A stretch of 7,983 nucleotides of DNA from Candidatus Uhrbacteria bacterium (lineage in GTDB: Bacteria > Patescibacteriota > Patescibacteriia > CAIXNZ01), in the NCBI GenBank assembly GCA_011046145.1, contig DSBA01000014.1:1-7983 (forward strand), read 5' to 3'. Numbering within the stretch: position 1 is the stretch's first letter; each line of letters opens with the position of its first letter. The translations under genes were made by a program, and so were the position numbers. Of this stretch, positions 1-4,960 are shown in pieces. Below the pieces are notes generated by a model that was not told the origin of the DNA, did no database searches, and saw nothing but the letters and a program-made list of their open reading frames with translations.

Positions 1-67
1 TGCCTATACCATTTAAATCGTTCTTCCCTTGTATATTTTGTCTTATTCATATGCTTAAATTTAATAG

Positions 68-94
68 TTAACATGTGTTACCCTTAAGTATACT
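68..94 (+). promoter_or_regulatory. Possible promoter for the large structured RNA
   Basis: A TATACT hexamer at 89-94 resembles a -10 element. A TTAACA at 68-73 could serve as a -35, but the 15-nt spacer is shorter than the usual 16-18. Transcription would begin near 101, just before the first hairpin of the structured region. This is the best candidate upstream of the RNA but it is weak, and nothing else in 1-100 looks like a gene or a site. Confidence 0.25.
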
Positions 95-100
95 ATCTGT

Positions 101-996
101 AACCCCTTGGTGTTAACTATACACCCCCTTTTCCAAGAACGGAAATCTTGATAAAGTAATTAAATGCTGATCCAGCAGAAAAACAAGTTTGCGTTCTTAG
201 ATAAGGTTTTGAAAGAATATTTCAGTCAAAGGAGGAGAGTTTGGAAAGAATCGTAATGGTGTTCCTTTTCTGGACAAGCCGCAAGGTTGGGGACCTTGGC
301 AGGTAAGTCTGGACACTGTGTGACCACAGGGCCCAAAAAGGAGGACTGATGAAGAGATTCACCAGCGGTTTTCTCTATCTTTTGGGGGCCTGGGACCCCG
401 AGTACACCCAGGTGCTGGAAATTTCCAGTAAGGTATAGGCGTTGCGTCAGCCCCGGATCAATGGGTGGGGTTTTAACCACCTAGATTAGATGCAACAGTT
501 TGCTCGTTCCAACATTCAGCTGGATGGAGGAGCTCTCCATGAGAATGAAAACCTGTAATTAAGCTGGGGATCCTGGTCCCCTGATCAACACCAGGAATTC
601 CAGCCCCATCATAGGCTGGCAGACCGACTGACATTGGGCCTAAAACCTTGTATAGCTTGCCCTAAAAAAGGGGGAGATTTATGGGTTGTCTCTGACAATT
701 CCAAGTCCCAAGAAATCAAAAAACAGGGAAGCTGGCAAGGAAACAATGTCCGACCGATGGGTACGGCATAAAGCCGTTGGTTTAACAAATGTTGCCGGGT
801 TTTCTCCTACCCGTCTAAAAAAGAGACGTAAGCGGCCGTCGCTTTTACTGCCGCAGCCAGGTACGAAAACCCTGGATTTTTTAATTCCTAAAAAAGTACC
901 ACTTAATAAAAAAAGACAAGCTATTAACTTTTATAAAGGATTTTAGTCCTCGTGCAGCCACTAAAGTGACCTGTAAAATTAAGGCTTGTCTTTTTT
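101..996 (+). ncRNA. Candidate large structured non-coding RNA (~0.9 kb), family not recognised
   Basis: No believable gene lies here, yet the stretch is rich in perfect or near-perfect stems. Stems seen by eye: 109-113/121-125; 135-141/192-198 continuing inward to 147-150/184-187; 165-169/173-177; 277-280/285-288 closed by a GCAA (GNRA) loop; 316-320/325-329; 353-357/372-376; 389-394/407-412; 441-448/489-496 (8 bp, one G-U) enclosing 464-468/477-481; 524-529/535-540; 563-577/590-604 (14 pairs, one mismatch); 763-767/773-777; 796-800/809-813; 832-836/850-854; 857-861/871-875. Loops are A-rich, and the G-U pairs and the GNRA loop only make sense when read on the + strand. By hand count 241-420 is about 53% G+C, against about 22% at 3961-4080, a contrast typical of structured RNA in AT-rich genomes. 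I see no hallmark of RNase P RNA, tmRNA, SRP RNA or a self-splicing intron. Its size recalls the OLE/ROOL/GOLLD class, but I cannot assign it to any of them. The 5' end is uncertain. Confidence 0.55.
909..996. terminator. Bidirectional terminator-like 3' domain
   Basis: Arms 909-921 and 984-996 form a 13-bp stem: a GACAAGC/GCTTGTC core plus six A-T pairs. On the + strand the core is followed by six T (991-996); on the minus strand it is followed by a run of seven T (the complement of 908-914). It could therefore end both the structured RNA and the converging rny-ymdB-HU operon. The 62-nt interior is long for a simple terminator but carries small hairpins (937-940/947-950 and 959-961/966-968), which suggests a branched 3' domain. 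Confidence 0.5.
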
Positions 997-1016
997 GTTT
1001 GACGGTAGTAGTTTTT

Positions 1017-1298
1017 TTATTTGCCTTTTAAAGCGTCTTTTAAGGCTTTGCCTGATTTGAATTTGGGGATGGTGACTTCGGGAATGTCAATTTTTTCTGA
1101 AGGCTTTTGCGGGTTAACGCCTTTCCTGGCATGCCTGATTTTGGCGGAAAAAGTGCCAAAGCCAGCCAAGGTTACGCTGTCCCCGGTTTTAAGCGCGTCC
1201 ATAATTGAATCCAAAATCGTTTCAATCACCTCCTCGACCTGTTTTTTTGTTAAGCGGGTTTTTGAGGCAACTTCCTCAATTAGTTTGGCTTTATTCAT
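1017..1298 (-). CDS. hup: HU-family nucleoid DNA-binding protein
   Basis: A 93-residue protein, the normal length for HU/IHF, which binds and bends DNA as a dimer in the nucleoid. The N-terminal helical half (starting MNKAKLIEEV) is followed by the signature GFGTF at 46-50. The DNA-contacting beta-arm region has the conserved N62-P63, whose proline intercalates between base pairs in this family. The C-terminal IPKFKSGKALKDAL block (77-90) is also diagnostic. It is the last gene of a minus-strand group after rny and ymdB, 35 nt beyond the ymdB stop, and runs into the shared terminator at 909-996. The bases just before its ATG (CTCCCACCT) contain no Shine-Dalgarno sequence. A specific subtype (HupA, HupB or IHF) cannot be told from the sequence. 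Confidence 0.95.
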   Translation of the reverse strand: MNKAKLIEEVASKTRLTKKQVEEVIETILDSIMDALKTGDSVTLAGFGTFSAKIRHARKGVNPQKPSEKIDIPEVTIPKFKSGKALKDALKGK

Positions 1299-1333
1299 AG
1301 GTGGGAGATTAGTTATTAGTTATCGGAATGAAT

Positions 1334-2137
1334 TTATATTGTAATTGCCATGTTAATACGTTCAATTCTAACTGCCTTTTGGGTTTTGGGGTTAATTTCC
1401 AGATAAACACCATTAATTTGGGCTGGTCCGTTTTCTGGAATTTCAGCAGACTGGTTAATTTGGCTTAAAAAATTTTGAATAATAATATTTTTATCCAGGC
1501 CAATAACAGAATCAGCTGGTCCGCTCATGCCAATATCAGTAATATAAGCCGTGCCTTGGCTAAGAATTTTTTCATCAGAGGTCTGAACATGGGTGTGGCT
1601 GCCAATCAGGGCAGATATTTTGCCATCCAGATAATGTCCCAAAGCGACTTTTTCACTGGTTGCTTCGGCATGGAAATCAATAATAATAGCGCCAATCTTT
1701 GTTTTTTTATATTTTTCCAGGATATTATCAATGGTTCTGAAAGGGCAATCAAAGTCTTCACGGAAAAACACCCTGCCTATTAAGTTTACCACAAGCAAAG
1801 AATTTACGCCAAGTTTAATGATTTTTTCGCCTTGGCCCGCAGCCCCGGCCGGATAATTGGCTGGCCGGAGCAGATTGGCACTTTTTTTGTTTAAAATTTG
1901 CCAGGCGTCTTTTTTGTCCCAGACATGGTTGCCAGAAGTAAAAAGATCAATGCCGGCTTTGGACATTTCATCTAAAGTTGAGACAGTCACGCCCCGGCCA
2001 TGGGCTAAATTTTCAGCATTGGCCAAAATTAAATCGGGCTGATATTTTTTCTTTAAATCAGGCAAAGCTTTTTTGATAGCCTGGCGGCCTGGTTTGCCAA
2101 AAATGTCGCCGAAAAAAAGGATTTTGAGAGGAGTCAT
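1334..2137 (-). CDS. ymdB: YmdB-family metallophosphoesterase (calcineurin-like)
   Basis: A 267-residue protein of the TIGR00282/YmdB family of dinuclear-metal phosphoesterases; B. subtilis YmdB hydrolyses cyclic nucleotides and influences biofilm gene expression. The metal-binding set is complete: GD at 10-11, NAEN at 40-43, GNH at 69-71, DFHAE at 154-158, GSHTH at 179-183, and TDIGM at 200-204. Length matches the family. I chose the ATG at 2137, which gives MTPLKILFFGD, because the family starts almost directly at the first metal-binding strand. A TTG at 2158 would add seven residues (MAFEFKI) without support. Neither start has a Shine-Dalgarno sequence. It lies downstream of rny, the same order as in B. 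subtilis, separated here by about 136 nt that hold a palindromic element. The physiological substrate in this organism is unknown. Confidence 0.93.
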   Translation of the reverse strand: MTPLKILFFGDIFGKPGRQAIKKALPDLKKKYQPDLILANAENLAHGRGVTVSTLDEMSKAGIDLFTSGNHVWDKKDAWQILNKKSANLLRPANYPAGAAGQGEKIIKLGVNSLLVVNLIGRVFFREDFDCPFRTIDNILEKYKKTKIGAIIIDFHAEATSEKVALGHYLDGKISALIGSHTHVQTSDEKILSQGTAYITDIGMSGPADSVIGLDKNIIIQNFLSQINQSAEIPENGPAQINGVYLEINPKTQKAVRIERINMAITI

Positions 2138-2170
2138 AATTTTAAATTCAAAAGCCAAATAATAAAAGAC

Positions 2171-2260
2171 AAAACAAATTTAAAGTTCAAAGCTCAAAAA
2201 TTAGTTTGAATATTTGGATTTTATAATTTTGAGCTTGTTTTGAATTTGGAATTTTGTTTT
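2171..2260. repeat. AT-rich imperfect palindrome between rny and ymdB
   Basis: The left half (about 2171-2203) is nearly the reverse complement of the right half (about 2223-2260). The best core is 2190-2203 against 2223-2235, perfect apart from one bulged base, around a loop of about 19 nt. The outer arms match with small gaps. Read on the minus strand, the hairpin is followed by a T-rich stretch, so it could partly terminate or stabilise rny mRNA. It could equally be a dispersed intergenic repeat. Confidence 0.6.
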
Positions 2261-2273
2261 TTGCATTTCAAGT

Positions 2274-3797
2274 TTACCTAGCGTATTCTGTTATTCTCAT
2301 TTCCCTAATAACATTAACTTTGATTTCGCCGGGATATTTGAGCTCTTCTTCTATTTTATGGGCAATGTTTTGGGCTAATTTGGCAGCTGCCAGATCATCT
2401 ATTGATTCTGGAATGACAAAAACTCTTACTTCTCTCCCCGCTTGAATCGCATAAGTTTTTTGCACGCCTTCAAAAGAATTAGCCACGTTTTCCAATTCTT
2501 CCAGCCTTTGCAGATATCTTTCATAAGTATCTTTGCGCGCGCCTGGCCTTGCGCCTGAAATGGCGTCTGCTACTTTTACAATAATGCCTTCTAATGTTTT
2601 GGGGGCGTCTTCATGATGGGCAATGCACATATAAGCTACGTCTTCCGGCATGTGGAATTTTTTCATAATGTCATAACCTATTTCAGGGTGTCCGCCCTTA
2701 ACTTCATGGTCTACTGCTTTGCCGATATCATGGAAAATACCGCCTTTTTTGCAAACAGTAACATCAGCTTCTAATTCTTCAGCCAAAAGTCCGGCTAAAT
2801 GAGCAACTTCCAAAGAATGCAAAAGCACATTATGGCCGTAACTGGTTCGGAATTTTAACCGGCCAAGGATTTGGACCAGTTTTGGGTCAATGCCAGCAAT
2901 GCCTAATTCATATAAGGCGTCTTCGCCTGCTTTTTTAATTTCCAAAGCAATTTGTTTTTTTGCATTATCAATTGCTTCTTCAATTCTGGCCGGATGGATC
3001 CTGCCGTCTGAAATTAAAGTTTCTAAAGCTCTCTTAGCAACATGGCGCCGAATGGGCGAAAAGCCGGAGATATTAATGGCCATGGGAGTGTCATCAACTA
3101 CTATTTCTACGCCTGTAAGCTGTTCTATTGTCCTTATATTCCTGCCTTCGCGGCCAATAATCCTGCCTTTCATTTCATCGCTGGGTAAGTCAACCGTGGT
3201 GGTTGTCACTTCCTGGGCTTGGGGAATAGAGCATCTTTGGATGGCCAAAGAAAGGATTTCCCGGGCTTTTTTATCAATTTCTTCCTGGCCTTCGCTTTGC
3301 AATTTTTTTAGCCTGGCCAAAATATCTTCTTTGACCATTTTTTCAGTATTTTCCAAAAGAACGTTTCTGGCCTGGTCTTTGGTCATTTTGGCGATTTTTT
3401 CTAATTTTTGCAGCTGTTCTTCTCTGATTTTGGCGATTTTTTCTTTGACCGCTTCCACTTCTTTGGCTTTTTCAAAAAGTTTTTGTTGCTTGTTTTCCAA
3501 ATCTAAAAGTTTCTGGTCAAAAATGCTTTCTCTTTTTTCCAGCCTTTGCTGCATATGAGTCAATTCCTGGCGCCTTTGCCGCGCCTCCTGTTTGGCATCT
3601 TCAATAATTTTTAAGGCTTTATCATTGGCCTGTAAAAGAATTTCTTTTTGTTTGCTTTTGGCTTCTTTGATCAAATTTTCAGCTTTGGCTTCAGCGCCTT
3701 CAATTTCCCTTTTTGCCAGAGTTTTTCTGACAATATAGCCAATAGCAAAACCAACCACCACAGCGACAGCTGAAATAATAAAAGTTAAAATATCCAT
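2274..3797 (-). CDS. rny: Ribonuclease Y
   Basis: A 507-residue membrane-anchored endoribonuclease that starts mRNA decay; the family is about 500-520 residues. Residues 4-23 form one N-terminal transmembrane helix. Residues about 28-185 are a long charged coiled coil. A KH domain follows, with the GRIIGREGRN loop at 211-220. The HD domain has HSLEVAHLAG at 327-336, the catalytic HD pair at H356-D357 in FHDIGK, DHEVKGGH at 363-370, AHHED at 393-397 and D411. The C-terminal extension ends MRITEYAR. All expected metal ligands are present. The start is well supported: on the minus strand AGGAG (3804-3808) sits 6 nt before the ATG. It heads a minus-strand group with ymdB and HU. I see no strong promoter in its leader, only scattered TATAAA-like hexamers, for example at 3902-3907. 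Confidence 0.97.
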   Translation of the reverse strand: MDILTFIISAVAVVVGFAIGYIVRKTLAKREIEGAEAKAENLIKEAKSKQKEILLQANDKALKIIEDAKQEARQRRQELTHMQQRLEKRESIFDQKLLDLENKQQKLFEKAKEVEAVKEKIAKIREEQLQKLEKIAKMTKDQARNVLLENTEKMVKEDILARLKKLQSEGQEEIDKKAREILSLAIQRCSIPQAQEVTTTTVDLPSDEMKGRIIGREGRNIRTIEQLTGVEIVVDDTPMAINISGFSPIRRHVAKRALETLISDGRIHPARIEEAIDNAKKQIALEIKKAGEDALYELGIAGIDPKLVQILGRLKFRTSYGHNVLLHSLEVAHLAGLLAEELEADVTVCKKGGIFHDIGKAVDHEVKGGHPEIGYDIMKKFHMPEDVAYMCIAHHEDAPKTLEGIIVKVADAISGARPGARKDTYERYLQRLEELENVANSFEGVQKTYAIQAGREVRVFVIPESIDDLAAAKLAQNIAHKIEEELKYPGEIKVNVIREMRITEYAR

Positions 3798-3854
3798 GGT
3801 TTTCTCCTATTAAGAAATAGAGCTGGGGATTTTTTGAAAAAACATTAAAGAGCA

Positions 3855-3871
3855 GCAAGAATTTTTCTTGC
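3855..3871 (-). promoter_or_regulatory. Hairpin in the rny leader
   Basis: A 7-bp stem, 3855-3861 against 3865-3871, with a 3-nt loop, lies about 60 nt upstream of the rny start on the minus strand. Flanking A-rich and T-rich bases could lengthen it. No T-run follows on the minus strand, so it would act as a leader structure rather than a terminator. Its role, if any, is inferred. Confidence 0.35.
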
Positions 3872-4029
3872 CCTTTTAAGAGATGAGAGTTTGAAATTGT
3901 CTTTATATGAGTTCATTAATTAAAGTTTATAACTGGTAAGTGAAATTGAGATTTTCAAACCTTATTTTTAAATCCTTTGCCCTATTTTTTATTTATTTAG
4001 TATTTTTAGCTTATCATATATTACTGAAA
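3872..4029. other. AT-rich intergenic spacer between divergent transcripts
   Basis: This divergent spacer, upstream of rny (minus strand) and of the decayed gene (plus strand), is very AT-rich and holds no open frame with plausible coding features. It probably carries the rny promoter, but none of the TATAAA-like hexamers is paired with a good -35 at normal spacing. I see no repeat or RNA gene in it. Confidence 0.4.
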
Positions 4030-4058
4030 TTGACAAGCTCTGTGATTAGTAGTAATTT
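4030..4058 (+). promoter_or_regulatory. Promoter for the decayed gene and the 121-residue orphan
   Basis: A perfect TTGACA (4030-4035) is followed after 17 nt by TAATTT (4053-4058), a weak -10. Transcription would start near 4065, about 15 nt before the Shine-Dalgarno sequence of the disrupted gene. It is the only good promoter ahead of the 4314-4679 gene. Confidence 0.5.
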
Positions 4059-4078
4059 TTAGTTAGATTAAATTTGAA

Positions 4079-4297
4079 AGGAGGAACGGAAAACGAATTT
4101 ACCCTATAAGATGCAATGAATTAAAGGACATTTGACTGATGAAATGTTGGCGCTGGCTTCAGCTATAGCCAAAGAGTCTTTTAAAAATAAGACTGAATTG
4201 ACAGTTTTTTTGTGCCTGATTTGCCAGGTTAAATCAGCCGGAGGCTTTGCAGGAGCTTATTGACGAGGTAAATAAAGACAAGAAAAGATTACTTTAA
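4079..4297 (+). pseudogene. Frame-disrupted small gene, function unknown
   Basis: A strong ribosome binding site, AGGAGG (4079-4084), is kept, but no start codon follows at a usable distance. Coding-like sequence then appears in pieces in different frames: NELKDI at 4115-4132; then LTDEMLALASAIAKESF and onward from 4132 to about 4227; then RLNQPEALQELIDEV from about 4226, ending at TAA 4295-4297. The pieces join into one plausible protein of about 70 residues if small indels are repaired near 4118-4133 and near 4220-4228. An extra stop at 4107-4109 interrupts the first few codons. Codon use resembles the neighbouring genes. The stop lies 16 nt before the next gene, so the two were probably an operon. 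I do not recognise the family. Sequencing errors could mimic decay, although several independent defects argue against that. Confidence 0.55.
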
Positions 4298-4313
4298 AAA
4301 AGGAGGAATAGAA

Positions 4314-4679
4314 ATGAAAGTACCTCAAAAGTACCAGCAATTTTTAGATCAGGGAGCTGAAGTAGAAATAGATGAGAAAGAAAGAATAATCAGATTCAAC
4401 TTTGATTCTTGTTATGATTTGGCAAAACAATTTTTGCTTGGGTTGGATATTGCGGATTTTGAGCCGTATAAAGTCGTGCTTTATGTCTGGGGGCCTTGTC
4501 AGCTTGCTGAATGTCAACAAATTCACGGTTCAGAATCATCAGGCGAAAGCTTAGCTGAAAATATCCGTAGGGCAAAGGATATGGAGGTAAAGGGAGGATA
4601 TCTTTATATCCATCTTTGTCCTGAATGCTCGCTTAAAATTTTTGGTACATTGGGTTTGGGGGAAGAAAGATGCCGTTAG
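4314..4679 (+). CDS. Hypothetical 121-residue cysteine-containing protein
   Basis: I do not recognise this protein. The start is secure: AGGAGG at 4301-4306 stands 7 nt before the ATG. It has no signal peptide or membrane helix and looks soluble. The first third is acidic. The later part carries possible metal ligands: C62 and C67 in GPCQLAEC, H71, then H100, C102 and C105 in HLCPEC, plus C33 and C120. These could form a zinc or iron-sulfur site, or redox thiols, but this is inference only. It follows the disrupted gene at 4079-4297 by 16 nt and is closed by a strong terminator at 4717-4740, so it is the only intact product of its transcript. The promoter at 4030-4058 probably drives it. No function is proposed. 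Confidence 0.8.
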   Translation: MKVPQKYQQFLDQGAEVEIDEKERIIRFNFDSCYDLAKQFLLGLDIADFEPYKVVLYVWGPCQLAECQQIHGSESSGESLAENIRRAKDMEVKGGYLYIHLCPECSLKIFGTLGLGEERCR

Positions 4680-4716
4680 TCGGCTTAAAATAAAGCGGGA
4701 TATTTTTAATCATTCA

Positions 4717-4740
4717 AAAAGACTGCGATAGCAGTCTTTT
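4717..4740 (+). terminator. Rho-independent terminator after the 121-residue gene
   Basis: A perfect 10-bp stem, AAAAGACTGC (4717-4726) against GCAGTCTTTT (4731-4740), closes on a GATA loop. It lies 38 nt after the stop codon of the 4314-4679 gene. The symmetric A and T arms mean it could act on either strand. Confidence 0.8.
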
Positions 4741-4744
4741 AAAA

Positions 4745-4773
4745 TTGACTTTTTCGCTAAGAACAAGTATATT
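4745..4773 (+). promoter_or_regulatory. Promoter for infB
   Basis: TTGACT (4745-4750), a 17-nt spacer and TATATT (4768-4773) form a good sigma-70-type promoter. A start near 4780 gives a leader of about 180 nt before infB. A second TATAAT at 4903-4908 has no matching -35 and is less likely to be used alone. Confidence 0.65.
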
Positions 4774-4783
4774 AAATAAACAA

Positions 4784-4807
4784 GAGGATAAAAAATCCTT
4801 ATTTTTT
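4784..4807 (+). promoter_or_regulatory. Attenuator-like hairpin at the start of the infB leader
   Basis: A small stem, AGGAT (4785-4789) against ATCCT (4795-4799), with an A5 loop and a possible extra G-U pair, is followed by a T6 run (4802-4807). It starts within about 5 nt of the predicted transcription start. It looks like a weak intrinsic terminator that could cut short infB transcripts. Another short hairpin lies at 4815-4819/4826-4830. Regulation is inferred, not shown. Confidence 0.35.
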
Positions 4808-4911
4808 AAATTTGATACGAATCTGCGTATTGGTTACAAAGGCGATGCTGCCAAGGGCAATAAAGTCTGTTATTCTGCAAGGGGGATATTGGTAGATTAG
4901 TATATAATTTG

Positions 4912-4945
4912 TTCCGCCGAAGGCGGAATGCCGCCACAGGCGGCA
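4912..4945 (+). repeat. Two tandem GC-rich hairpins in the infB leader
   Basis: Two perfect 17-nt hairpins abut with no gap: TTCCGCC-GAA-GGCGGAA (4912-4928) and TGCCGCC-ACA-GGCGGCA (4929-4945). Each has a 7-bp stem and a 3-nt loop. The inner arms can instead pair with each other (GGCGG 4922-4926 with CCGCC 4931-4935), so the two states exclude one another. The block ends 15 nt before the infB ATG in otherwise AT-rich DNA. It may be a dispersed REP-like palindrome or a translational control element. Confidence 0.8.
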
Positions 4946-4960
4946 TAAATTAGCATCCAT

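Noticed and set aside
346..352. CTGATGA, the core motif of a hammerhead ribozyme
   Set aside because: No GAAA partner and no three-stem arrangement follow, so the match is chance.
226..480. 84-residue open frame on the minus strand
   Set aside because: It lies across the stems of the RNA candidate, has no ribosome binding site and encodes low-plausibility sequence. The strand-specific RNA signs point to the other strand.
101..996. RNase P RNA, tmRNA, SRP RNA, or group I or II intron
   Set aside because: I found no GAGGAAAGTC or ACAGAA RNase P motifs, no tRNA-like ends with CCA, no GGAAGCAGCC SRP motif and no domain V-like intron hairpin on either strand. This is by eye only.
1021..1344. 107-residue + frame opposite HU
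   Set aside because: Antisense shadow; HU is complete on the minus strand with all family motifs.
2890..3558. 222-residue open frame on the + strand
   Set aside because: It is the antisense shadow of rny, whose domains are unmistakable; the Ser/Leu/Phe-rich translation is typical of such shadows.
4205..4211. T7 run as a programmed frameshift site in the disrupted gene
   Set aside because: The frame entered by slippage there meets a TGA at 4217-4219, and other defects (no start, an upstream stop, a second frame change) need decay anyway.
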